Part shown: positions 36,649 through 44,866 of the stretch, one piece after another
How the letters are laid out: each line of letters starts with the position of its first letter
How positions within the stretch are numbered: the stretch's first letter is position 1
Assembly (NCBI RefSeq): GCF_003058165.1
Contig: NZ_QBUC01000020.1
Location: 1 to 64,000 of the forward strand
Direction of reading: 5' to 3'
Length of the DNA: 64,000 nt
Source: Paenisporosarcina sp. OV554
GTDB taxonomy: Bacteria > Bacillota > Bacilli > Bacillales_A > Planococcaceae
Notes under the pieces: model-generated
Database searches by the model: none
What the model saw: the letters and a program-made list of their open reading frames with translations, nothing else
What the model was told of the DNA's origin: nothing
Translations under genes and position numbers: made by a program

Positions 36649-37818
36649 TCACTGTTGCGGTTGTCTTAATTTGTTAATATACGCTTCTAATCTATCCATT
36701 CCTTTGACTAAAACCGGCATTGCATATGCATACGAGATGCGAATAAAACCTTCACCATGTTCACTAAAAGCACTGCCTGGCACACATGCTAAGCCGCCTT
36801 CTTTAAGAAGTTTAGTTGCAAATTCAAACGATGTCATACCGAATTCTTTAATAGAAGGAAAAATGTAAAAAGCTCCGTTTGGTTTTACAACGTCTAGTCC
36901 CATATCTGTTAGTCGTCCATAAATATAATCTCTACGAGCCACATACTCTTTATTCATTTTTTCAGGAGCATCCTTACTCTCCCCAAGTGCTTCAATCGCA
37001 GCATGCTGGCTAGGAAGTGGAGCGCAAACCGAATTGTATTGATGAATTTTAATACAATGTTGCATTAGTGCTTCAGGACCTAGCAAAAAGCCGATACGCC
37101 ACCCTGTCATGGAATGCGATTTCGATAATCCGTGAATGAGGAATAAACGATCTCGTAACTCTGGATAACACGCAAATGATCGATGTACACCTGAGAACGT
37201 ATTTTCACTGTAAATTTCATCCGATAATACATAAATTTCTTGCTCTTTTAACACTTCCACTAAAGCATCCATTTCCTGTGGTTCAATGGTGACGCCAGTT
37301 GGGTTCGATGGGTAATTGAATAAGACAGCCTTTGTCTTCTCTGTAATCATGCTTTTCAAGCGTTCCGGAGAAGGTTTTAAGCCTGTATCGGAAGTATCGA
37401 GATACTTAACCTTTGCACCACACATCGTGATAATCGGTGCGTACCCTGGATAACAAGGCGCCGGTAAAATGACTTCGTCCCCTTCTTCCAGTATGGTTCG
37501 GAATACGTTGTCGATGGCTTCGCTTGCGCCGATGGTAATGATGATTTCCGTTTCAGCTTTGTAGGCAAAGTTGTATTTTTCTTTAAAAAATTGACTGACT
37601 ACGCTACGTAATTCGATCAAGCCAGCGTTATGAGAATATCCGGTAAGGTTGTTCTCGATTGCCGAAATTCCCGCTTGTTTGACTCGCTCTGGTGACGGAA
37701 AGTCTGGTTGTCCGACTGTTAAATTCACTGCATCCGGATAATGGACTAGCTGATTGGAAAATTGACGAATGCCTGAAACGGCAATCTTAGTTATACGTTC
37801 ATTTATTGTAAGAGGCAT
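36649..37818 (-). CDS. patA: PLP-dependent aminotransferase (PatA-like)
   Basis: This 389-residue fold-type I aminotransferase closely resembles B. subtilis PatA. Motifs are ISLT-type LTVGQPDFPSPERV, YSHNAGLIELR, IITIGASEAID, LFNYPSNPTGVT, YVLSDEIYSEN, the PLP lysine in HGLSKSHSMTGWRIGF, and KPNGAFYIFPSIKEFGM. PatA-type enzymes transaminate acyl-diaminopimelate or other amino acids; the in vivo substrate here is uncertain. It lies 6 bp after the GntR gene and 31 bp before rocB, so one operon with a probable role in amino-acid use. Confidence 0.88.
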   Translation of the reverse strand: MPLTINERITKIAVSGIRQFSNQLVHYPDAVNLTVGQPDFPSPERVKQAGISAIENNLTGYSHNAGLIELRSVVSQFFKEKYNFAYKAETEIIITIGASEAIDNVFRTILEEGDEVILPAPCYPGYAPIITMCGAKVKYLDTSDTGLKPSPERLKSMITEKTKAVLFNYPSNPTGVTIEPQEMDALVEVLKEQEIYVLSDEIYSENTFSGVHRSFACYPELRDRLFLIHGLSKSHSMTGWRIGFLLGPEALMQHCIKIHQYNSVCAPLPSQHAAIEALGESKDAPEKMNKEYVARRDYIYGRLTDMGLDVVKPNGAFYIFPSIKEFGMTSFEFATKLLKEGGLACVPGSAFSEHGEGFIRISYAYAMPVLVKGMDRLEAYINKLRQPQQ

Positions 37819-37824
37819 GGTTTT

Positions 37825-38484
37825 TCAACCTTTCTTATAGTAATGAAGAAATCTTCTTTCGATATTATCCATATGTTCCAGCATGGCTTTTGTTGCAGCG
37901 ACTTCATCTTTATTTTCAAGTGCGGTAAAGATATCTTCATGCTCCCCACTCGCTTCCATTGCCGAGATTGGGTACGTATTTGCTAGGATCAGGAAGGCGC
38001 GATTGACGCCAGTATTAATGGTATGAATCATTTCGCGTAACTTCGTATTTGGATTTTGATTTGCCAGTATTAAATGAAACTCGCGGTCTAGTTCCATAAA
38101 TTCGTGAAAATCATTTTTGTCAGACGCTTGTTTTTGGAGTTTGAGATTATCTCTTAGGGTATTTAAGAACGTAGGCGTCACGAAACGTGCAACTTGTTCA
38201 ATATTGTATGTTTCAAGCAATTTACGTACTTCCATTTGATGTAGTGCATCTTCTTTCGTGAATGATGAAACACTTGCTGGCTTGCCTGTTTTCAAAACGA
38301 CGAGTCCATCAGTCGCTAGACGACGAATGGCTTCACGAAGTGGTGTTCGGCTAATCCCAAGTTCAATCGCTAATTTTTCTTCACGCAGCTCTTCATTAGG
38401 CGCCAATATACCCGTAAGAATATCTTTGCGAATTAAGTTATACGCTTGATCCGCGAGCGATTCAGGTTTTTTAATCTTCTTCAA
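37825..38484 (-). CDS. GntR-family regulator, FCD/FadR subgroup
   Basis: This 219-residue protein has an N-terminal winged helix (SLADQAYNLIRKDILTGILAPNEELREEKLAIELGIS in two parts; RTPLREAIRRLATDGLV is the recognition region) and an FCD effector domain (about 85-212) with the metal-type residues Asp, His and His visible in ELDREFHLIL, THE-like GEHEDIFTALE and MLEHM. The FCD domain usually binds a carboxylic acid. It is the first gene of the patA-rocB operon and probably controls it. A palindrome CTGTATACAG sits about 35 bp upstream of its start, a fitting site for autoregulation. Confidence 0.9.
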   Translation of the reverse strand: MKKIKKPESLADQAYNLIRKDILTGILAPNEELREEKLAIELGISRTPLREAIRRLATDGLVVLKTGKPASVSSFTKEDALHQMEVRKLLETYNIEQVARFVTPTFLNTLRDNLKLQKQASDKNDFHEFMELDREFHLILANQNPNTKLREMIHTINTGVNRAFLILANTYPISAMEASGEHEDIFTALENKDEVAATKAMLEHMDNIERRFLHYYKKG

Positions 38485-38514
38485 CGCGGTTCAACTACTT
38501 TCTTAGTTGTTGTG

Positions 38515-38532
38515 TATTCTGTATACAGTATA
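38515..38532. promoter_or_regulatory. Candidate GntR operator
   Basis: TATTCTGTATACAGTATA: perfect CTGTATACAG core (38519-38528) extended by TAT/ATA arms. It lies 31-48 bp upstream of the gntR start on the minus strand, where an autoregulating FCD-type repressor would bind. Inference from position and symmetry. Confidence 0.5.
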
Positions 38533-38747
38533 TGCGAATAGTAAGTGTATGTATAGGGATTTTCTTTGCTGCAATTTGAAAGACAGTTGAGGGATGTTCC
38601 GTCTATGGTTGAGCTGTGAATGCAGTTATCATGCATTAACTATTTGTTAATTAAGAATATTTAATATTTTTCTGTCAGATTGGATAAAAATGTGTAAAAT
38701 AGAATATAGTTATATAAATGATTATCGAATTATGGAGGTTTGGTTAA

Positions 38748-39302
38748 ATGGAATTTCCAAAAGAGGAAGTTGGCAAACGAATACGGCATTTACGCAAATC
38801 TCAAGGATTCACTGCGGACGATATAGCAAAGAAAGCAGGAGTCAGTCAAAGTATGATCTCTCAAATAGAGCGCGGACAAGTGTCTCCTTCACTTGAAACC
38901 TTATGGAAAATGAGTCATTGCCTAAAAGTACCCGTCTTCAGCTTTTTCGAGGCGAATAATCAACAAGACGTAACTGTAACCCGAAAAAATGAACAAGTTG
39001 AGTTGAAACGAATTCGTCCAAACGCCACTTATCAAGTCCTTTCACCTAGTTTTGGCAAGCAGATCAGCTTATTTAAATTGAGTTTAGCGCCAGGCGAAGT
39101 TTCGGACAATCCGTTAGTTTTTCACACTGGTGAAGAGTGCGGAGTTGTTTTAATAGGATCCATACAAGTAGAAATTGACAACAAATTTTATGACCTTGAT
39201 GAAGGCGATAGCATCTACTTTGATAGTCATCTTTCCCATCGTTTTGTAAATAAGAGTCCACAAACCTCCATCGCTATTTGGGCGATGACGGATCCAATGT
39301 GA
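38748..39302 (+). CDS. XRE-family regulator with C-terminal cupin domain
   Basis: A 184-residue protein with an N-terminal helix-turn-helix of the Xre type (IRHLRKSQGFTADDIAKKAG, SQSMISQIERGQVSPSLETL) and a small cupin barrel (about 80-180; LAPGEVSDNPLVFHTGEECG, YDLDEGDSIYFDSHLSHRF). Such XRE-cupin proteins are soluble sensors of small metabolites that control transport or amino-acid and polyamine genes. It is divergent from the gntR operon with 263 bp between, so it could regulate either side. ATG 38748 has GGAGG nine bases upstream. Confidence 0.88.
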   Translation: MEFPKEEVGKRIRHLRKSQGFTADDIAKKAGVSQSMISQIERGQVSPSLETLWKMSHCLKVPVFSFFEANNQQDVTVTRKNEQVELKRIRPNATYQVLSPSFGKQISLFKLSLAPGEVSDNPLVFHTGEECGVVLIGSIQVEIDNKFYDLDEGDSIYFDSHLSHRFVNKSPQTSIAIWAMTDPM

Positions 39303-39360
39303 AACTTTTTCGCTTTTCATCCGTATACATAAGTATCGGAAAAGTAAGGAGGTATATCTT

Positions 39361-39588
39361 ATGTTAAAAAATCCTGGCATCGCCGCCGTATTAAGTTTCT
39401 TTTGGACCGGCGTCGGACAAATATATAATGGACAGATAATGAAAGGCTTAATTTTAATTGTTGTCCAAATGATCAATGCTGCTCTAATGTTCGTCTTAAT
39501 CGGATTCATCACCTTCCCACTCGTGTGGATTTGGGGAATCTACGACGCATACAAAGAAGCAGACAGAATGAATAAACGTAGTTATTGA
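39361..39588 (+). CDS. Small TM2-like membrane protein
   Basis: A 75-residue protein with two membrane helices separated by a short polar turn. AAVLSFFWTGVGQIYNGQIMKG resembles the glycine-aromatic pattern of TM2-domain proteins in two parts (AAVLSFFWTGVGQIYNG and QIMKGLI), and WGIYDAYKEADRMN fits the end of that family. Function is unknown. GGAGG lies 7-8 bases before ATG 39361. It is 58 bp after the XRE-cupin gene and closed by a strong terminator. Confidence 0.8.
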   Translation: MLKNPGIAAVLSFFWTGVGQIYNGQIMKGLILIVVQMINAALMFVLIGFITFPLVWIWGIYDAYKEADRMNKRSY

Positions 39589-39597
39589 CCACAAAAG

Positions 39598-39627
39598 ACA
39601 AACCACTTCCATTTGGAAGTGGTTTGT
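39598..39627 (+). terminator. Terminator after the TM2-like gene
   Basis: Thirteen-bp perfect stem ACAAACCACTTCC/GGAAGTGGTTTGT, loop ATTT, then TTTTT. Confidence 0.9.
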
Positions 39628-39667
39628 TTTTTGTGGTTTCTATTTGGTTTCCTTTAAAGTGACACTC

Positions 39668-40030
39668 TCTATGAGCGGTTTCATGTCGTCTATGAGCGGA
39701 TCTCTGTCGACTACGGCGCAAAAGACGTGGCTACGCGCGAATCTCTGTCGACTATGAGCTGTTTCGTGTCGTCTATAAGCGGATTTCTATCTACTACGAG
39801 CGCAAAAGACATGGCTACGCGCGAATCTTTGTCGACTATGCGCGGTTTCACAAAAACAAGGGACATCCAACAACGGTGGATGTCCTTAACAAATCAGCTT
39901 TTCTTTCTTTATTGCTTGCACATGCTATGAGCGGTTTCGTGTCGTCTATGAGCGCAAAAGACGTGGCTACGCGCGAATCTTTGTCGACTATGCGCGGTTC
40001 TCTGTCGCCTATGAGCGGTTTCACAAAAAC
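39668..40030. repeat. Intergenic tandem array, 21-bp period (CTATGAGCGG family), with duplicated segment
   Basis: About 13 units start with CTAT or CTAC plus a GCG word and end in GTCGA/GTCGT. Two unit types alternate: CTATGAGCGG...TGTCG and CTACGCGCGAATCT...GTCGA with CTAYGAGCGCAAAAGAC between. The array is interrupted at 39846-39900 by a terminator-like hairpin that recurs at its right end. It lies between terminators of convergent genes. Confidence 0.85.
39861..39885 (-). terminator. Duplicated terminator-like hairpin, inner copy
   Basis: GGACATCC/GGATGTCC stem. The surrounding words (CACAAAAACAAGG before it and TTAACA after it) match the copy at 40034-40058, about 173 bp away. It no longer follows a gene end. 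Confidence 0.65.
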
Positions 40031-40033
40031 AAG

Positions 40034-40058
40034 GGACATCCAGCAAAGCTGGATGTCC
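40034..40058 (-). terminator. Terminator after the NERD gene
   Basis: Eleven-bp perfect stem GGACATCCAGC/GCTGGATGTCC, loop AAA. On the minus strand CTTGTTTTTG follows. Confidence 0.8.
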
Positions 40059-40073
40059 TTAACAATTCTGCTT

Positions 40074-40991
40074 TTATTGTTTTGATAATGGTTTGCGATA
40101 TCTGCGCCATCTTCCTTTACCGATCTCCTTTAAATTTAGTTTTTTTAACATGCGTGCTGCTACATCTTTGCTATTTATGTGAAAAAATCTTCGGAATTCA
40201 GTATTGTTAATTTCCGGTCCAAAGATATAGAAGTAGTCTTCTAACGTTTGAAGATGTGCATTCGTAGAAATATGGTTATTGGAACACACCCATTTTCGCT
40301 TCGACCATTTCATACCGATTTCAAAACATACCGGACATTCGACTCCTGTTATGATATCTGTTGAAGTAAGATTATATTTTGCATGCAATGCTTTTTGTTC
40401 ATAGTCCCTATGATTTATTAACAATTCCTCACCTAGCCGAATTAGTTGCTCCTGGCTAAGAACTTCCTTGATAGTCACCATTTTTCTAATCTTTTTTGTT
40501 AAATATCTCGGCCTGACAATATCATACTTGCAGTTATTTGGAATGATATGAGAATCTGAATTTGTAAAAACGATTACTCCTACTACTGGTAAAACCCAAT
40601 TTCTTCTTAACAACCAATCTTTTAACCAAATGATATTTTTATCTAACTGTTCTTCTGGACTATCCATAATAACTACTTTACCTTCTGGACTCGTTTGCTT
40701 CATAAAATGAGGGTTTTGCATTAAATCAACAGTGTGTTTAATATTTTTCACTTCGATAATTAATGCGAAGGATTGAGTAACGAAAAGATTATCAATCTGA
40801 AAAAACGAGGATGCTTTTAAATGCAAATCATGAATAATAAAATGCGGTTCAGGATGTTCATACCGTGCCAATTGCTGATCGACAAAATCTTCACCTGAAA
40901 CACCTGCTTTCGATCTAAAATAGTTACTTTCCACATCATTGAATTTGTGGTGAGCAATATCAAGCCTTTTCTTTAACGCTGCTTGGCCCAA
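40074..40991 (-). CDS. NERD-domain protein with zinc-ribbon
   Basis: A 305-residue protein with a NERD (nuclease-related) domain at about 25-135: SGEDFVDQQL, IIHDLHL, FFQIDNLFVTQSFALIIEVKN. The Asp and the E-x-K pair are the restriction-enzyme-like catalytic residues. A C-terminal zinc-ribbon CPVCFEIG...CSNNH (about 218-242) follows and a basic tail. NERD proteins are predicted to act in DNA processing; no substrate is known. It is probably monocistronic with its own terminator. ATG 40991 has no strong ribosome site and lies after a gene-free 340-bp gap. Confidence 0.82.
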   Translation of the reverse strand: MGQAALKKRLDIAHHKFNDVESNYFRSKAGVSGEDFVDQQLARYEHPEPHFIIHDLHLKASSFFQIDNLFVTQSFALIIEVKNIKHTVDLMQNPHFMKQTSPEGKVVIMDSPEEQLDKNIIWLKDWLLRRNWVLPVVGVIVFTNSDSHIIPNNCKYDIVRPRYLTKKIRKMVTIKEVLSQEQLIRLGEELLINHRDYEQKALHAKYNLTSTDIITGVECPVCFEIGMKWSKRKWVCSNNHISTNAHLQTLEDYFYIFGPEINNTEFRRFFHINSKDVAARMLKKLNLKEIGKGRWRRYRKPLSKQ

Positions 40992-41300
40992 GAAATTTAA
41001 CTGAGCAGATTTCTTTTTATTATCATGAAAATCCCCTTTTTAAAAAATGTAGCACAATTAAAAAATTGTATACAAATGCAGTAAAATTTCATTTTGGGCA
41101 ATATCATGATCATAATTTAATTATTAATCACTTTTTTCAATCAAAATTGAAATGTCTTGATAAAAAATGAATATAAAGAACTACATGTTTTTTTGAGACC
41201 ATTATAAAATTAACGAATTTATTTTCTATGAGCGGTTCTTTGTCGACTATGCGTGAATCGGGCAGTTCTTCATTAAAAAATGGTTCTCCAACTAAAAAAA
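40992..41300. other. AT-rich gap upstream of the NERD gene with one 21-bp-type repeat pair
   Basis: No gene. At about 41225-41262 two adjacent units (CTATGAGCGGTTC...GTCGA and CTATGCGTGAATC) belong to the CTATGAGCGG family. The rest is AT-rich with no recognised signal. Confidence 0.55.
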
Positions 41301-41322
41301 GCCCTCCACCTAAGCGGAAGAC
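41301..41322 (-). terminator. Terminator after the EamA transporter gene
   Basis: GCCCTCCAC pairs with GCGGAAGAC (with G-U pairs) and a T7 run follows on the minus strand. Confidence 0.65.
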
Positions 41323-41329
41323 TCTTACA

Positions 41330-42256
41330 TTAAGATGATTCTGATAGAGATTTTTTTAGTTTGTGCTTTCGCCACATGTCTTCTGCAGCACCGGAGCCTA
41401 AAATTACTCCTCCTACAATTAAAACAAGTCCAAATATATGTCGACTTGAGATGACTTCGCCTAAAAATAAGGCAGACCCTACTAATGTAAACAATGTATT
41501 CAAGTTCATGAAAATGGCGGCTTTTGAAGGTCCTGCTTGACCAACTGAGTAGTTGTATAGCATATGACCGACTGCTGTTCCAACCATGCCACTTCCAAAG
41601 AAAGCAACCCAAAACATTGGTGGAACATCAAAGAATGCTTTTATTTCTCCTGGTTCTTGAACTAAGCTAATAATAAACAAGACGATTGAACCTATTAAAA
41701 ACATATAGGCTGTGAGTAATCTTGGATCTAAAGTTTTCGCAGCTTTACTAATGACCAAGTAACTAAAAACTTGAGATAATATAGATAGGAATACGAACAC
41801 ATCCCCATATGATAAGCCAGATGTCCCATCTCCTGCAGCTAATACTGTCGCACTTACGCCAAGTAGACCGAGAATAACGCCAACCCATTGTAATCTAGAT
41901 GGGTAAATTCGCATGATTAATGATACTAGTACAGCCGTTATGACGGGACCGGTTCCGAGAATTAATCCAGCATTCGAACTCGTGGTTATCGAAAGACCAA
42001 TCGATAAAAAGTAATGGTGAAATACTACATTGAGGAGTGCCCCCAAAAGAATAAATTTCCATTCTTGCTTCGTCGGTTTTCTTACCATACGTAGCGTAGC
42101 TAAAATAGCGAAAACCGTTATACTCGCTAATAATATTCGAAATGCAGACAGCGTAACTGGCCGAACTTCACTCACTAAGAACTTTACGGCTGGTAAATTA
42201 AAGCCCCAAATGAACATGACAAAAACGAGTATTCCGTAAATCTTCCATTGTTTCAC
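41330..42256 (-). CDS. EamA/DMT-family transporter
   Basis: This 308-residue protein has ten predicted membrane helices in two EamA repeats. The first starts FVMFIWGFNLPAVKFLV and the second starts GDVFVFLSILSQVFSYLVISK. Members export amino acids, nucleosides or other metabolites; the substrate cannot be told. It lies about 100 bp after a MarR-type regulator gene of the same strand, which may control it. A terminator follows directly. Confidence 0.87.
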   Translation of the reverse strand: MKQWKIYGILVFVMFIWGFNLPAVKFLVSEVRPVTLSAFRILLASITVFAILATLRMVRKPTKQEWKFILLGALLNVVFHHYFLSIGLSITTSSNAGLILGTGPVITAVLVSLIMRIYPSRLQWVGVILGLLGVSATVLAAGDGTSGLSYGDVFVFLSILSQVFSYLVISKAAKTLDPRLLTAYMFLIGSIVLFIISLVQEPGEIKAFFDVPPMFWVAFFGSGMVGTAVGHMLYNYSVGQAGPSKAAIFMNLNTLFTLVGSALFLGEVISSRHIFGLVLIVGGVILGSGAAEDMWRKHKLKKSLSESS

Positions 42257-42359
42257 GTGGTCAGCACCTCACCGTTTCTTTCGGAAACCGAAAAATAATA
42301 TTCATTAAAATATACATTCCAAATCTTTTTTGCTTTTCTTACAAACCTATTAATATTGA

Positions 42360-42797
42360 TTATGATATATCTCTTTCGATTGGCTTGAATTTTTTCAAGA
42401 TATTAATAACCGAATTCATTTCTTCGTTCGATATATTACCAAACGTTTTGTCATAATAGGCATACACGATTTCATCCATTTGTTTAACGAGATTTATTCC
42501 CGCTTCAGTTAATGTTAAATAAACTGTACGTCGATCGGTATCACTACGCTCGCGAATGATGTATCCTTTTTGCACTAATTTTTCACTCGTCAACGTGACG
42601 TAACTGTTTGTTGCATTTAATCTACGCGCCACATCTGAGACCCGGAGTGTTCGATCATCTTCTAAAGCTCGTAATACTGTAAATTCATTATATGGAATAT
42701 ATCCTTCAAATTCGACGGCAAAATCTTGACGAACTGTACGAACTAAATAACGAAATGACCTTGTAAACTCATATATTAAGTGTTTTCTTTCGTCCAT
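42360..42797 (-). CDS. MarR-family transcriptional regulator
   Basis: A 145-residue winged-helix protein. VSDVARRLNATNSYVTLTSEKLVQKGYIIRERS in two blocks (VSDVARRLNATNSYVTLTSE and LVQKGYIIRERSD) covers the recognition helix and wing entry, and DRRTVYLTLTEAG is the conserved wing motif. It is a dimer that usually represses an adjacent transporter gene on binding a phenolic or other toxic compound. The EamA exporter gene downstream is the obvious candidate target. ATG 42797 is preceded by AAGGGG. Confidence 0.9.
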   Translation of the reverse strand: MDERKHLIYEFTRSFRYLVRTVRQDFAVEFEGYIPYNEFTVLRALEDDRTLRVSDVARRLNATNSYVTLTSEKLVQKGYIIRERSDTDRRTVYLTLTEAGINLVKQMDEIVYAYYDKTFGNISNEEMNSVINILKKFKPIERDIS

Positions 42798-42920
42798 AGT
42801 TTACCCCTTCAATAGTAAATAGTTTAGAAAACTTTACTAACAGAACATATTACGCTGACCGAAATGAATTGTCAAACATGTAAAATCTATCGATAAACTC
42901 TTAAATTCTATAACAAAAAA

Positions 42921-42950
42921 ACTCTATTCAACTGAGTAGTTAAATAGAGT
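42921..42950 (-). terminator. Terminator at the end of the exonuclease gene
   Basis: ACTCTATTCAACT pairs with AGTTAAATAGAGT (small bulge). A TTTTTTTG run follows on the minus strand. The stem overlaps the last codons of the gene. Confidence 0.65.
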
Positions 42951-43551
42951 GAGTGGAGCAATATTGATAAATTTGGGCTGTTACAAGGCAATCGCTTAAT
43001 GCATCATGTGCATTATGTTCAATTTGTAAGTATTGCGCTAATGTTGTCAATTTATGATTAGGTGTATGATTGATGATTTTCCTTGAGAGTTTTAACGTAT
43101 CAATTACTGTATAAATCGGGACTTCCATTTTGCTCTCTAATGCATATAAAAATCCCATATCAAAGGAAGCATTGTGAGCGACAATTGGAAGATCACCTAT
43201 AAATTCAATTAGTTGATTGATTACTAACTCAATCTTCGGTTCATTACTTACCATTTCGTTAGTTATTCCAGTTAATGAAGTAATCCGTGTAGAAATTGAT
43301 CGTAATGGATTGACTAATTGATTCATGATATCCATTTGCTCATGATTTTTATATTTAACTGCTCCAACTTGAATAATTTGGTCAGCACCTGGTCGTAATC
43401 CCGTTGTTTCAAAATCAAGCACCACATAATCAGTCACTTTTCTGACGGAAGGATTATATTTCTTTGGGGTTGGCGTTCGTCTTGGTGTCGCCCAATATTG
43501 TTGACGTGATTTTCGTCTAAGAAGCTCTGCTGCATCAATCTGATAATCCAT
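42940..43551 (-). CDS. DnaQ-like 3'-5' exonuclease (DEDDh)
   Basis: A 203-residue protein with an RNase T/DnaQ fold: ExoI VVLDFETTGLRPG, ExoII IVAHNASFDMGFL and ExoIII NAHDALSDCLVTAQIY give the acidic residues and the His of the DEDDh class. The N-terminal 40 residues are basic and proline-rich. It resembles stand-alone epsilon-like exonucleases of Bacillales rather than PolC. It probably acts in DNA repair or proofreading-like trimming. Apparently monocistronic. Confidence 0.88.
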   Translation of the reverse strand: MDYQIDAAELLRRKSRQQYWATPRRTPTPKKYNPSVRKVTDYVVLDFETTGLRPGADQIIQVGAVKYKNHEQMDIMNQLVNPLRSISTRITSLTGITNEMVSNEPKIELVINQLIEFIGDLPIVAHNASFDMGFLYALESKMEVPIYTVIDTLKLSRKIINHTPNHKLTTLAQYLQIEHNAHDALSDCLVTAQIYQYCSTHSI

Positions 43552-43635
43552 CGCATTTCCCTCCGAATCTCTTCCAGCTAGAAGACTATCATCTGCTTGA
43601 ACTATATACCCAAAAGATAGAAAAGTTAAGCACTA

Positions 43636-43664
43636 TTGACGAAATAGCCATCTTTTATTATGAT
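43636..43664 (+). promoter_or_regulatory. Sigma-A promoter of bioY
   Basis: TTGACG (43636-43641), 17-bp spacer, TATGAT (43659-43664). Transcription would start near 43671, inside the BirA operator. Confidence 0.75.
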
Positions 43665-43672
43665 AATCTTTG

Positions 43673-43701
43673 TGTTAACTTTCATTAATATCGAGTTAAC
43701 A
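43673..43701 (+). promoter_or_regulatory. BirA operator (biotin repressor site)
   Basis: TGTTAAC, 15 bp, GTTAACA: the known BirA operator pattern of Bacillales. It covers the predicted transcription start, so biotin-bound BirA would block bioY. Confidence 0.85.
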
Positions 43702-43722
43702 TAAAAGAAGGAGGTTATCATC

Positions 43723-44286
43723 TTGAGAAATAATCAATTAAAAATGTTGATCGTAACTGCTCTATTTGCAGCGATTATCGGCATCATGGCACAAATTACT
43801 ATTCCTCTTCCGCAAGTTCCGATTACTGGACAAACACTAGCTATTGGATTAGCAGCAACGATTTTAGGGAAAAAATACGGAACTTTATCTGTAATTGTTT
43901 ATATCATGCTTGGGATAGCAGGATTACCTGTATTTAGCGGAATGTCGTCAGGATTAGGGGTTGTATTTGGTCCAACTGGTGGCTATATTATTGGTTTTCT
44001 GCCCGCTGCATTCTTTATTGGATGGATTTTAGAGCGTTTTGGATTTACGGTAACTACAGCAATCATTGCAAATATCATTGGTATGATTATTACATTATCA
44101 TTCGGTTCAGTTTGGTTGAAATTCGTCGCAGAATTAAGTTGGATGGCTGCAATAACTGGCGGTGTCATTCCATTTATTATTGTAGGGATTATCAAAGCAG
44201 TGTTAGCTGCAATTGTTGGGATTTTGGTACGTAATCGTTTAACATCTGCAAAATTACTACCCACTTCTTTTGCAAATGCTAATTAA
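43723..44286 (+). CDS. bioY: Biotin transporter BioY
   Basis: A 187-residue protein with six membrane helices and the BioY signature (ITIPLPQVPITGQTLAIGLAA, in two parts here: ITIPLPQVPITGQ and TLAIGLAATILG; VVFGPTGGYIIGF). It is the substrate-binding S-component of an ECF transporter and works with shared EcfT/EcfA units encoded elsewhere. The start is TTG 43723 with GGAGG eight bases upstream. The BirA operator over the promoter confirms biotin control. It is a single gene with a terminator after it. Confidence 0.94.
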   Translation: MRNNQLKMLIVTALFAAIIGIMAQITIPLPQVPITGQTLAIGLAATILGKKYGTLSVIVYIMLGIAGLPVFSGMSSGLGVVFGPTGGYIIGFLPAAFFIGWILERFGFTVTTAIIANIIGMIITLSFGSVWLKFVAELSWMAAITGGVIPFIIVGIIKAVLAAIVGILVRNRLTSAKLLPTSFANAN

Positions 44287-44297
44287 AAAACATCTAA

Positions 44298-44331
44298 AAA
44301 CAAGCAATGGAATAAATCCAATGCTTGTTTT
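44298..44331 (+). terminator. Terminator after bioY
   Basis: AAACAAGCAATGGA pairs with TCCAATGCTTGTTT (one mismatch), then a run of T. Confidence 0.85.
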
Positions 44332-44339
44332 TTTTTGAT

Positions 44340-44866
44340 TTTCTTCTATATAAATATACATTGTTCATTTTCTAGCTAACATATGACAATACATCGCAAA
44401 TATTTCCCGGGTAATAATGACATAGTACTACAATATTTTGACAGCATTCTATGTAATTTTAGGATGTTTATTTGAAATAACATGTAATATGTCATTTTCA
44501 ATTACCAATCTCCAGTTTAAGAAAATCCTTCAAAAACCTTATTACTTCCATTTCATTCCTTCATTGTTTGTTATTCTCTTTTGCGTTTTGAATTTTCTCG
44601 CATTTGTCACAATTTCGATAGTTATATGAAAAGGCTTCATGTATAATAGGTGATTGTTGCTTGAAATTAGAAAAATCAAATAGTGTTTTTTTAGATTCTA
44701 CGATAAATTGTGGAACGAGTCGTCGATATAATCTGACACGAGCAGATGAATGCAGGACAAATATGTCGCCTTCTTTCGAGTCAATGGACATACGCTTTGG
44801 TGCTTGGAGCTAGCTAGTTCAAGAATCCAAGTTTATCTTATATTTTTTAAAAAGGAGTTTTTTAAA
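44340..44866 (+). other. Long leader region before brnQ
   Basis: No convincing gene. A TATAAT at 44642-44647 may be the brnQ -10 box, giving a leader of about 210 bases. In the leader CTTGGA (44802-44807) pairs with TCCAAG about 20 bases later, around a GCTAGC palindrome. No T-box word or other known riboswitch is visible. A small open frame at 44438-44629 lacks a ribosome site. Confidence 0.4.

Noticed and set aside
39668..40030. CRISPR array
   Set aside because: Units of 21 bp are directly adjacent and degenerate. There are no unique spacers and no cas genes.
44438..44629. A 63-codon hydrophobic frame before brnQ
   Set aside because: TTG start without ribosome site and no family resemblance; treated as leader/intergenic.
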